Under the pieces are notes generated by a model. That model worked only from the letters and a program-made list of their open reading frames with translations, was not told where the DNA came from and searched no databases. The translations under genes were made by a program, and so were the position numbers. Below, piece by piece: positions 6,797 through 14,706 of a stretch of 17,302 nt of DNA; the first letter of the stretch is position 1; each line of letters starts with the position of its first letter. Origin of the DNA: an uncultured Desulfomonile sp. (GTDB lineage Bacteria; Desulfobacterota; Desulfomonilia; Desulfomonilales; Desulfomonilaceae); NCBI GenBank assembly GCA_937915285.1, contig CALDNG010000092.1, forward strand, positions 1 to 17,302, written 5' to 3'.

Positions 6797-8188
6797 TCAG
6801 TTCTTCTTTGTCTTGAGATGTTCGAGGATCAATGGCCCCATTCGGGTAACATCTCCCGCTCCCAGAGTGATGAGCATGTCTCCCGGTTGAAGCGACTGAA
6901 CAATCAGGTCAGGTATTTTTTCTCTGTCGGGAGTGTGCAGGGCTCGTTTGTGACCTCTCAGACGTATGCCATCACAGAGCGCTTCAGCGGAAACTCCCTC
7001 AATAGGCCTTTCGCTTGCAGCGTATATGTCCATTACAAACAGCATGTCCGTGTCATGAAAGGCTGTCAGGAACTGGTCGAAAAGGGCCTTGGTTCTCGAG
7101 TATCTGTGAGGCTGGAATAAGACCGCTATTCTTTTCTCGGCTATCTGGCGGGCGGCCTTGAGGACTGCCTTAATTTCGTTTGGATGATGGCCGTAATCGT
7201 CGATTACCGTGACACCTGCCTCCCTGCCGCGCAGAGTGAAGCGACGCTGCACCCCGGGAAAGGACTCGAGGGCTTTTTTGGTTGTTTCAAAAGGCACGCC
7301 GAACACGTCGCCTACCGTAACCGCTGCCAAAGAGTTTACTATGTTGTGCGCCCCTGGAATGGGGAGCTTGATTTCGCCTAGGCTCTGGTCCTCCTTATAA
7401 ACGGAGAATATTGAGAAACCACCTTCGAATCTTGGTTTTACGGCCCGTATGGCTGCCTGCGAACTCAACCCGTAGGTTATTATTCTTTTTGAGATGAATG
7501 GGATGATGTTCTGGACTTCCGGGTCATCCAGGCAAAGTATGGCATAACCGTAGAAAGGTATCCTGTCTATGAATTCAAGGAAAGCTGACCTGATTTCATC
7601 CATGTTGGCGTAACAGTCCATGTGTTCGAGATCCAGATTTGTGACGATGCCCACGGTTGGATGAAGTTTAAGGAAAGATTTGTCAGATTCATCCGCCTCA
7701 GCCACCAGCAACTTCCCATGTCCGAGTTTGGCTCCGCCTCCGAGGTAATCGAGTTTTCCGCCGATTACCACCGTTGGGTCCAGGCCCCCTTGAGTCAGTA
7801 CCGAAGCGATCATTGATGTGGTTGTCGTCTTGCCGTGCATGCCCGCTACAGCGATTGAGGTCTGCATTCGCATGAGTTCAGCCAGCATTTCAGCTCGGGG
7901 AATAACCGGGATTCTTCTTTCATGGGCCACCACTATTTCCGGGTTATCGTCCCTGATAGCGGAGGAGAAAACAACCACATCGGCTCTTTCAAGGTGAGAG
8001 GCGTCATGTCCGATCCATATCCTGGCGCCAAGTTCCCTCAGCCTCTTAACGCCTCCTGACTCCTGCAGGTCGGACCCGCTTACGCGAAATCCGAGTGCCA
8101 GTAGAATCTCGGCTATGCCGGACATGCCTACACCGCCGATCCCTACAAAATGAACATCCTTAATTCTTTTAAAAAGGGCGCCAATCAA
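6797..8188 (-). CDS. murC: UDP-N-acetylmuramate--L-alanine ligase MurC
   Basis: ATP-dependent cytoplasmic ligase that adds L-Ala to UDP-MurNAc, the first step of the stem peptide. Order of motifs in 463 residues: N-terminal Rossmann domain HFVGIGGVGMSGIAEILL (13-30), ATP P-loop AVAGMHGKTTTTSM (113-126), VAEADESDKSFL (162-173), and C-terminal DDYGHHPNEIKAVL and FQPHRYSRTKALF, both typical of MurC. The P-loop reads GMHGKT where GTHGKT is more common; the GKT core is intact. The start is TTG at 8188, overlapping the murG stop in TTGA. AGGTGG lies 6 bases upstream, inside the last murG codons, which implies translational coupling. Confidence 0.98.
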   Translation of the reverse strand: MIGALFKRIKDVHFVGIGGVGMSGIAEILLALGFRVSGSDLQESGGVKRLRELGARIWIGHDASHLERADVVVFSSAIRDDNPEIVVAHERRIPVIPRAEMLAELMRMQTSIAVAGMHGKTTTTSMIASVLTQGGLDPTVVIGGKLDYLGGGAKLGHGKLLVAEADESDKSFLKLHPTVGIVTNLDLEHMDCYANMDEIRSAFLEFIDRIPFYGYAILCLDDPEVQNIIPFISKRIITYGLSSQAAIRAVKPRFEGGFSIFSVYKEDQSLGEIKLPIPGAHNIVNSLAAVTVGDVFGVPFETTKKALESFPGVQRRFTLRGREAGVTVIDDYGHHPNEIKAVLKAARQIAEKRIAVLFQPHRYSRTKALFDQFLTAFHDTDMLFVMDIYAASERPIEGVSAEALCDGIRLRGHKRALHTPDREKIPDLIVQSLQPGDMLITLGAGDVTRMGPLILEHLKTKKN

Positions 8189-9264
8189 TGTGGTCCACCT
8201 TTCAGTTTCAAAATTTCCCTTGCGATTGTCCTCGCTGCCTGCGGGCGTCCAAGCTTTCTCGAATTCTCCGCCATTATTTCGAGTTGCTCAGGCGCTTCCA
8301 TCAGTTCAATAATCTGATCAAACAGGACTCCCGAGGACAGTTCTGAATCCATCGATATCCAAGCAGCTCCGCGTTCCTCGAGCGATCTGGCGTTGTGGAG
8401 TTGATGGTCTTTGATTGCGTAGGGGTAGGGGATTAGGATGCAGGGTTTTCCAAGGGCCGTCAACTCGGCAAGCGCTCCAGCGCCACTCCTGCAAACGACA
8501 AGGTCCGCCCATCGGTAATATGGGCCGATGTCTTCAATAAACTCCAACACCTCGGCTTGTATTCCCGCACGGTCATAGACCTGTCGGACTTCATCCGTAT
8601 CTCCCTTCCCAGTCTGATGTCTTATCGAGATACGGCCTGAAAAAGGCTTGAGCCGGTTTATACCATCAATCATAGCCCTGTTGATACTTCGGGCGCCCAG
8701 AGAGCCTCCAAAAATCAGAAGCCTGAATTTTCCATTCCCCTCAAGTGGCAATGAGGTAAGCAATTCCTCTCTTACCGGATTCCCGACGAGAAGAGTTTTT
8801 TCAGGATCTGTGGCCGGGGATGTGTTTTCCCATGAAATAAAGATTGTGCTCACAAACCTCGCCAACAACTTGTTGGTGGATCCCATAACCGAATTCTGTT
8901 CCTGTATGCCTGTCCTGACTCCAAGAATATGAGCTGCTGCCAATGTTGGGCCGGAAGCGTAGCCCCCTACTCCAAGGACAAAGTCAGGCTTGAATTCCCG
9001 GATTATGGAAACTGACTGCAACAAGCCTCTGGGTATATCGGTGAGGGCGCGCATTTTTTGTAAGACGCCTTTACCAAGTATTCCACTGGCCGTGATGAAT
9101 CTGATCGGAAAATCAGTCCTTGGAATGATCCTGGCTTCTATACCCTTTTCAACGCCCACAAACAGGACCTTTCCGTCGGGATGCTCACTCCTGAAGGCCC
9201 TGGCAATCGCCAAAGCCGGGAATAAATGACCCCCTGTTCCGCCACCGGCAATCAGCAATCGCAT
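8185..9264 (-). CDS. murG: MurG, lipid II synthase (UDP-GlcNAc transferase)
   Basis: Membrane-associated GT28 glycosyltransferase that adds GlcNAc to lipid I at the inner face of the cytoplasmic membrane, giving lipid II. The 359 residues start MRLLIAGGGTGGHLFPALAIA, with the G-loop GGGTGGH that contacts the lipid carrier. GVGGYASGPTLAAA is the second glycine-rich loop of the N domain. The C domain has FGGSLGARSINRAM and the UDP-GlcNAc site RSGAGALAELTALGKPCI followed by PYPYAIKDHQLHNA. The ATG at 9264 overlaps the end of ftsW by 13 bases and the gene overlaps murC by 4. All family motifs are present. Confidence 0.98.
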   Translation of the reverse strand: MRLLIAGGGTGGHLFPALAIARAFRSEHPDGKVLFVGVEKGIEARIIPRTDFPIRFITASGILGKGVLQKMRALTDIPRGLLQSVSIIREFKPDFVLGVGGYASGPTLAAAHILGVRTGIQEQNSVMGSTNKLLARFVSTIFISWENTSPATDPEKTLLVGNPVREELLTSLPLEGNGKFRLLIFGGSLGARSINRAMIDGINRLKPFSGRISIRHQTGKGDTDEVRQVYDRAGIQAEVLEFIEDIGPYYRWADLVVCRSGAGALAELTALGKPCILIPYPYAIKDHQLHNARSLEERGAAWISMDSELSSGVLFDQIIELMEAPEQLEIMAENSRKLGRPQAARTIAREILKLKGGPH

Positions 9265-10421
9265 TGGGTCCCCTCCGTGAAGGACTCTTTTTCAGCTCCG
9301 CTTATGGAAAGCAGTATGCCAATCCCGGCAAGGTTAACTATCATTGAGGTGCCTCCAAGCGACATGAGCGGCAACGGCAGTCCCTTTGTCGGGAGCATTC
9401 CCATTGCCACGGCCATGTTGAGCAGGGCTTGAATCCCAATGAGCGAGGTTATTCCAAAGGCGAGGTACTTGTTGAATGGGTCACGGCTGCGCATTGAAAT
9501 CATCAGTCCCTTCATGATGAACGCAAAGAATAGCAGTATGACAGTGGTTACTCCTAGCAGGCCCAGTTCTTCACCTATGACTGAAAAAATGAAATCCGAC
9601 TGTGGTTGAGGCAGGTAGAAGAGTTTCTGGATTCCCTTCCCGATTCCTGCTCCCCAGAGTCCGCCGCATCCAAAAGCCACTAGGCTCTGAATAATCTGAA
9701 AGCCGGAACTCAGCGGATCGCTCCAAGGATCGAGGAAGCTCTTGAGCCTTGATAATCTGTACTGGGCGCTCATCCCGATATGAATCAGGAAGGGAAGCGC
9801 AAGTATGCCAGTGGCGGCCAGGTGCTGGATGCGTACACCGGCGACGAACATCATCAGAAATCCGACGGTTGTGATAATCACCGCTGATCCGAAGTCCGGC
9901 TGAACCAGAACAAGCAAGATTACCAGCGCAATCACCAGCACGTGTGGAAGAAATCCGACAGTGAAGGCTCTAACACTATCCCCCTTCTTGGCTAGGGAAT
10001 GGGCAAAGAAAATTATTAGAGCATATTTTATCAGTTCCGACGGCTGCAGGAAGAATCCGAAGGGCATTTTAATCCACCGTCTCGAGCCTCCCAATTCGAC
10101 ACCCACACCAGGCACGAATACCAGTACCATCAAAAATATGCCTATGGCCATTACCGGACCGGCAGCCTCTTTCCAGAACATGGGGTTGATTTTCGAAAAA
10201 AGGAACATCAGCGCCAATCCGATGAGCATGGACACGCCCTGACGTTTTGTGTAGTAAAAGCCGTCCCCGAATTTTCCCGAGGCTATCATGTAACCGGCCG
10301 ATGTAACCATGATTATCCCGATGGCCAGAATAACAATGGTTAGAGTCAGCAACAACGGGTCATTGCCAAATCCGTTCCTGAAAAAGCCGGTAGGCCTGTT
10401 TTCGGCAGTTGCCTGTGTCAT
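9252..10421 (-). CDS. ftsW: FtsW, SEDS peptidoglycan glycosyltransferase
   Basis: Polytopic inner-membrane SEDS protein that polymerises lipid II at the septum together with the class B PBP FtsI. The 389 residues contain about ten hydrophobic segments from residue ~22 on. Family landmarks are QPSELIKYALI (126-136), QPDFGSAVI (174-182), LPQPQSDFIFSVIGEELG (270-287) and the end motif PTKGLPLPLMSLGGTSM (344-360). The Asp in SDFIFS (about 277) corresponds to the conserved Asp considered catalytic in SEDS enzymes. The ATG at 10421 has GAGG 6 bases upstream. It could in principle be RodA, but its place beside murG and ftsQAZ points to FtsW. The gene upstream is not murD, as would be usual, but a 65-codon ORF. 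Confidence 0.97.
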   Translation of the reverse strand: MTQATAENRPTGFFRNGFGNDPLLLTLTIVILAIGIIMVTSAGYMIASGKFGDGFYYTKRQGVSMLIGLALMFLFSKINPMFWKEAAGPVMAIGIFLMVLVFVPGVGVELGGSRRWIKMPFGFFLQPSELIKYALIIFFAHSLAKKGDSVRAFTVGFLPHVLVIALVILLVLVQPDFGSAVIITTVGFLMMFVAGVRIQHLAATGILALPFLIHIGMSAQYRLSRLKSFLDPWSDPLSSGFQIIQSLVAFGCGGLWGAGIGKGIQKLFYLPQPQSDFIFSVIGEELGLLGVTTVILLFFAFIMKGLMISMRSRDPFNKYLAFGITSLIGIQALLNMAVAMGMLPTKGLPLPLMSLGGTSMIVNLAGIGILLSISGAEKESFTEGTQCDC

Positions 10422-10442
10422 CCTCGTCCTCTGGATTGGTTG

Positions 10443-10640
10443 TTAGACACAAGTCCACATAACCTTTTGACAAGTCCCCACAAGAGAAGCGTCCTGCGCT
10501 TTTTTCCTCATGCACAACCTCGATGAGGGCCTGTATTCAATGGCGTCAGGGAATCGGCCAGGTAATTTTTCGCAAACCACTACACCTTGTTTGCAATGCA
10601 TTCGTTTTCTCAATTTTGAGTTGTCTGGAGAAACTTTCAT
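10443..10640 (-). CDS. Small ORF in the place of murD
   Basis: A 65-codon ORF between mraY and ftsW, the slot normally held by murD. It starts MKVSPDNSKLRKRMHCKQG. It is basic and has five Cys residues; I see no membrane segment. GGAGG lies exactly 7 bases before its ATG, the best-placed ribosome binding site in the cluster. It begins 18 bases after the mraY stop and ends 21 bases before the ftsW start, so it is transcribed with them. I find no MurD motif in any of the three minus-strand frames: no N-terminal Rossmann GxGxSG-like pattern, no GTNGKT P-loop and no C-terminal domain. It may be a real small protein, a scar left by deletion of murD that kept the original ribosome binding site, or spacer. 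I do not recognise the family. Confidence 0.35.
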   Translation of the reverse strand: MKVSPDNSKLRKRMHCKQGVVVCEKLPGRFPDAIEYRPSSRLCMRKKAQDASLVGTCQKVMWTCV

Positions 10641-10647
10641 GCTGACG

Positions 10648-10652
10648 CCTCC
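10648..10652 (-). promoter_or_regulatory. Shine-Dalgarno GGAGG before the 65-codon ORF
   Basis: GGAGG on the minus strand, 7 bases before the ATG at 10638-10640 and just past the mraY stop. It indicates that something here is, or was, translated well. Confidence 0.6.
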
Positions 10653-10658
10653 GTACAG

Positions 10659-11735
10659 TTATCTAAGCTTCAGGGTGCTCATAGCGATCAGAGCAAAGAA
10701 TATGGAAATGATCCAAAACCTTACAATGACTTTAGGTTCGGCCCATCCTTTGAGTTCAAAGTGATGGTGAATAGGGGCCATATTGAATATTCTTTTCCCG
10801 GTGGTCTTGAAAGAGGCTACCTGAAGGATTACCGACATGGCCTCTATTACAAAAACGCCACCGGCTATCGCCAAAAGTATCTCGTGCTTTGTGACTACCG
10901 CCACCGCGCCGAGAAGACCGCCCAGTGACAATGAGCCAACATCTCCCATGAACACTTCGGCAGGGTAGGCGTTATACCAAAGGAATCCCATCCCAGCGCC
11001 CAGCATCGCTCCGCAGACCACGCAAAGCTCGCCCGACCCTGGAACGTAAGGAACCTGAAGATACTGAGCAAGCTTGAGGTGTCCCGAGATGTAGGCGAAT
11101 ATGAGGTAAGTCGCCCCACATATCATGACCGGACCAATCGCAAGACCGTCCAGACCGTCAGTGAGATTCACTGCATTGGACGCCCCGGCTATCACAACAG
11201 CCGCGAACGGAATGTACCAGATTCCGAGGTCAGGAGTGATATTCTTGAAGAAGGGCACGGCAAGGGTTGTCTTGAAAACCGGATCAAGGTACAACACCAG
11301 CCCTACCACTGCTCCTATCAAGAGTTGAAGACCGAGCTTATGTTTACCGGCTAGACCCTTGTGATTCTTCCTGACGACCTTCAGATAATCGTCCAGAAAA
11401 CCGACTGCCCCGTATCCGAGCGTTACCCCTAGCACTATCCATACATAAATATTATCCAGCCTGGTCCACAGCAGACAGGAGAAAGTCAGCGCAAAAAGAA
11501 TCAGCAGACCGCCCATGGTGGGAGTTCCGGTTTTTCCCAAATGCGATTTTGGACCATCTTTGCGAACCATCTGACCAATCTGAAATTCCCTTAGGTAATC
11601 AATCAAAGGTTTACCGAGAAGAAAGCTGATCATGAGGGCGGTGAGGGTGGCCATTATTGCTCTGAATGATATATATTTGAATACATTAAATAATATGCTG
11701 TTAGCGCCCAATGGATATAGTAGATGGTAAAGCAT
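10659..11735 (-). CDS. mraY: Phospho-MurNAc-pentapeptide translocase MraY
   Basis: Integral membrane enzyme that transfers phospho-MurNAc-pentapeptide from UDP to undecaprenyl phosphate, forming lipid I. The 358-residue, multi-spanning protein has [10 protein letters not shown] (67-76), the aspartate pair GFLDDYLKV (112-120), [15 protein letters not shown] (187-201), the catalytic-site FMGDVGSL (262-269) and the His motif [12 protein letters not shown] (320-331). These Asp and His residues hold Mg2+ and the uridine diphosphate in the family. The ATG at 11735 lies 3 bases after the murF stop, with GGAGG inside the end of murF serving as ribosome binding site. The length is standard. Confidence 0.98.
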   Translation of the reverse strand: MLYHLLYPLGANSILFNVFKYISFRAIMATLTALMISFLLGKPLIDYLREFQIGQMVRKDGPKSHLGKTGTPTMGGLLILFALTFSCLLWTRLDNIYVWIVLGVTLGYGAVGFLDDYLKVVRKNHKGLAGKHKLGLQLLIGAVVGLVLYLDPVFKTTLAVPFFKNITPDLGIWYIPFAAVVIAGASNAVNLTDGLDGLAIGPVMICGATYLIFAYISGHLKLAQYLQVPYVPGSGELCVVCGAMLGAGMGFLWYNAYPAEVFMGDVGSLSLGGLLGAVAVVTKHEILLAIAGGVFVIEAMSVILQVASFKTTGKRIFNMAPIHHHFELKGWAEPKVIVRFWIISIFFALIAMSTLKLR

Positions 11736-11738
11736 TGA

Positions 11739-13133
11739 TTAAATCTCCTCCAATATCCTGTTTGCTATTAGCTCCATTTTCATGGACCGAGAGGCTTTTA
11801 CCAGAATCCTGTCATAGGCGCCCAATTCCATTTTTATGGCCTCCCAGGCTGCTTCCTTGTCGGAGAAAACTGTAAGGGCCTGTGAAGAGCCGTTGCCGTT
11901 GAGAAAACCCGATCCGAAATCATTAGCGAATTCACCTATGAATATTATCCTGTCAATCTTTAGGGATGCGGCCAGCCTACCAATTTCGTGGTGGAGTCTG
12001 GAGGATTGTTCGCCCAGTTCCATCATATCCCCTAGAATGGCGATCTTGCTGGAGCGCTGGTCAAATTCCACCAGAGTCTCCAAAGCCGCCTTCATTGACT
12101 GAGGATTTGCGTTGTAATAATCCTTCAGAAGGACACGACCTTTATCAAGCCTCACCGTTTCCATTCGCCAAGAAGGCGCTTGGAGATTTTCAAGCCCTTT
12201 TGCGACGTCTTCCATGCTGGAGCCTAAAAGCAGACATGATGCGCTGGCTGCCAGAGCGTTTTCAATATTGTGTCTGCCTGGAATTTGTATTGAGACTTCC
12301 AGGGTTCCCCAGGGGCATTCCATGTTGAAACGGCTCCGATCGTCACTCGTGATGTTTGAAGCCCTGAAATCTCCCCGGTCTGTTCCGAAGGTCAACAGCC
12401 TGCCTTTGTACAGGCCATGCAGCGCCTCGAGTTCTGGTATTCCGCACGGAATAACCCCGGCTGTTGATGCGGCCTCGATCAGCCTGAACTTTTCCCTGGC
12501 TACTGTAGCCAGATCCTTGAGGCCCTCCAGGTGAACCGGTCCGATTGTTGAGATGACTGAGACGTCAGGGGAAGCTGCTCTTGCCAATAGCTCCATTTCA
12601 CCGGTGTGATTAATGCCGGCCTCAACAACTGCCGCCGTGTATTGAGGGGATATGGACAAAATTGTCATAGGCAGGCCTATGAGGTTATTGAGGTTGCCTT
12701 TAGTAGCCAGAGTCCTGTTGGACACAGACAGTATAGAGGCTATCATTTCCTTGACAGTAGTTTTACCGGAAGAGCCGGTTACGGCGATAAGTGGAACAGG
12801 AAATAGCTTACGGTGGCTTGCTGCAAGGTCAGTCAGAGAACGCAGGGTGTCCTGAACTCTTATCAGGACATGGTTAGACAAATCATTTGATAATTCATGG
12901 AGAAAATCGTTGTCTAAGAGGCTTCCTCCGGCCCCGGCTCTAAGAGCTGGTATGACATAATCAAATCCATTGAAATTGTCTCCCCTTAGAGGCACGAACA
13001 GATCGCCGTTCCTGATTTCCCTCGAATCGGTTGAAACACCCGAAAACACTGTTTCAGCATCGCCCCGGATTAGTTCTCCCCGGCATGCCGAACATATTTG
13101 TCGAGCGCTGTATTTAAGTTCGTCAGCTCGCAT
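11739..13133 (-). CDS. murF: UDP-MurNAc-tripeptide--D-Ala-D-Ala ligase MurF
   Basis: Cytoplasmic ATP-dependent ligase that joins D-Ala-D-Ala to UDP-MurNAc-tripeptide, completing the pentapeptide. The 464 residues show the N-terminal substrate domain with GVSTDSREIRNGDLFVPLRG (32-51), the P-loop AVTGSSGKTTVKEM (117-130), KGNLNNLIGLPMTIL (145-159), AGINHTGEM (172-180, where many homologues read MGMNxPGEI) and the C-terminal DYYNANPQSMKAAL typical of MurF. The ATG at 13133 has only a weak ribosome binding site. It begins 37 bases after the murE stop, the widest gap among murE, murF and mraY. No Ddl ligase gene is present in the cluster here. Confidence 0.97.
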   Translation of the reverse strand: MRADELKYSARQICSACRGELIRGDAETVFSGVSTDSREIRNGDLFVPLRGDNFNGFDYVIPALRAGAGGSLLDNDFLHELSNDLSNHVLIRVQDTLRSLTDLAASHRKLFPVPLIAVTGSSGKTTVKEMIASILSVSNRTLATKGNLNNLIGLPMTILSISPQYTAAVVEAGINHTGEMELLARAASPDVSVISTIGPVHLEGLKDLATVAREKFRLIEAASTAGVIPCGIPELEALHGLYKGRLLTFGTDRGDFRASNITSDDRSRFNMECPWGTLEVSIQIPGRHNIENALAASASCLLLGSSMEDVAKGLENLQAPSWRMETVRLDKGRVLLKDYYNANPQSMKAALETLVEFDQRSSKIAILGDMMELGEQSSRLHHEIGRLAASLKIDRIIFIGEFANDFGSGFLNGNGSSQALTVFSDKEAAWEAIKMELGAYDRILVKASRSMKMELIANRILEEI

Positions 13134-13170
13134 GAAACAGAATCCACACCATCCTTGATTAATGTAAAAA

Positions 13171-14706
13171 CTAGAGATTAAGGCTTTCCAGGGCCTTCCT
13201 CAATTCCTCGCCGTCGTCAAAGGGATAACGGACACCATTGATCTCCTGGTAGTTCTCATGCCCCTTACCTGCCACCAGGAGCGTGTCAGTCTCCTCGAGA
13301 TGTCTCACAATCCACTCAATGGCCTTTCTACGGTCAGGTATTATGGCGTATTGACCGCTTGGTATTCGGCCAACATCTCCATTGACGCTGAGCATCCGAA
13401 GTCCGCACTTTTTAACTCCCGGCTCAATCTGGCTGATTATGTCCATCGGATCCTCGGTTCTGGGGTTATCCGAAGTAATCAATACGAAATCACTGGCCAG
13501 CGCCGCCTGTTCTCCCATCAGCGGGCGTTTTGTCCTGTCCCGGTCCCCTCCGCAACCCACTACTGTAATCAAACGACCAGGCATGGATTTGCGTAGCGCA
13601 TCAAGCACGTTGTTCAGTGCGTTTGGGGTGTGAGCATAATCGACAAATATCTGACCGAACCGGGATTCAATTCGCTGAAGTCTGCCCGGAACAACCCGTA
13701 GTTCAGCAATACCCCTCCTGATGGAATCGACCGAAAATCCCAGACATACTGACACTGCGACGGCAGCCATTATGTTTGACAGGTTGAAATACCCGGTAAG
13801 ACTTGATTCTATTTTCAGGTCACCTTCAGGAACACATATTGATCCTGAAATACCATCGGCCGATATTTCTACGTCCAAAGGATAAAAATCACAAGTACTC
13901 GAAGAGCCAAACGAAAACTTTTTAAAGCCTGTTGTTTCATGGAAAAGCCGGCTGCCGAAAGGATCATCGACATTTACCACAGCGGCCTTGTTCTTTTTGC
14001 TGGATGCTTTCAAAAGGCTGGAGAACAGGATTTTCTTGGCCTGATAATAGTCCTCCATGTCGCGATGAAAATCGAGGTGATCCTGTGTCAGGTTTGTAAA
14101 AACGCCGACATCGAAGTTGCAACCGTTGAGTCGACCCATTTTGAGTCCGTGGGATGACACTTCCATGAACACATCCGAGACACGGGAATCCTTCATTTCC
14201 CTGAACATCCTCTGGAGGTCCGACGCTTCGGGGGTTGTGTTGGGCGCCGAGATGTAATGTTCAGGCCACCTGTAAGATATTGTTCCTACAACCCCCGGGA
14301 TTCGCTCAGCGGACCTAGATATTGATTCCAGGATGTAAGTCAGGGTTGTCTTGCCATTGGTCCCGGTTATTCCAACCAGCGCAATTTCATCAGTGGGTCT
14401 GCAATAAACTTCCGAGGACAGTAAACCTAAAATATCCCTTGTACTTGGGACCTTGATCCATCCTATGGAATCAGGATCAAAACCGGTGTGGGGTTCTTTC
14501 TGGGCTACTATGGCTACCGCGCCGCTGACGATTGCTGACCGGATGAAGTCATGGCCATCAGATTTTTCTCCTGGAATGGCTACATAAGCCCATCCGGGTT
14601 TCACTTTTCTGCTGTCATGGGTTATACCGCAGATCTCAATCTCCTGGTTTCCGTATAAAACACAGTTTAAAAGCGATCCGGTCATATCTTTAAGACAGAT
14701 CTTCAC
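13171..14706 (-). CDS. murE: UDP-MurNAc-L-Ala-D-Glu ligase MurE (meso-DAP type)
   Basis: Cytoplasmic Mur ligase adding the third residue of the stem peptide. The motif SDNPRTEDP (about residues 412-420) contains DNPR, which in the family marks meso-diaminopimelate as substrate, unlike the lysine enzymes. Also seen are the N-terminal ITHDSRKVKPGWAYVAIPG, the P-loop VGITGTNGKTTLTYIL (112-127), TTPEASDLQRMF, VSSHGLKMGRL, the carbamylated-lysine segment YYQAKKILF (Lys ~224) and VDYAHTPNAL. I chose GTG at 14706 (511 residues). GGAGG is 6 bases upstream, and the GTGA overlap with the ftsI stop matches two other junctions in this cluster. The in-frame ATG at 14724 would place this GGAGG inside the coding sequence. 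Confidence 0.97.
   Translation of the reverse strand: MKICLKDMTGSLLNCVLYGNQEIEICGITHDSRKVKPGWAYVAIPGEKSDGHDFIRSAIVSGAVAIVAQKEPHTGFDPDSIGWIKVPSTRDILGLLSSEVYCRPTDEIALVGITGTNGKTTLTYILESISRSAERIPGVVGTISYRWPEHYISAPNTTPEASDLQRMFREMKDSRVSDVFMEVSSHGLKMGRLNGCNFDVGVFTNLTQDHLDFHRDMEDYYQAKKILFSSLLKASSKKNKAAVVNVDDPFGSRLFHETTGFKKFSFGSSSTCDFYPLDVEISADGISGSICVPEGDLKIESSLTGYFNLSNIMAAVAVSVCLGFSVDSIRRGIAELRVVPGRLQRIESRFGQIFVDYAHTPNALNNVLDALRKSMPGRLITVVGCGGDRDRTKRPLMGEQAALASDFVLITSDNPRTEDPMDIISQIEPGVKKCGLRMLSVNGDVGRIPSGQYAIIPDRRKAIEWIVRHLEETDTLLVAGKGHENYQEINGVRYPFDDGEELRKALESLNL

Noticed and set aside
10443..10640. Reading the 65-codon ORF as a truncated MurD
   Set aside because: No Rossmann, P-loop or C-terminal MurD motif is visible in any minus-strand frame of this gap; I keep it as an unidentified ORF.
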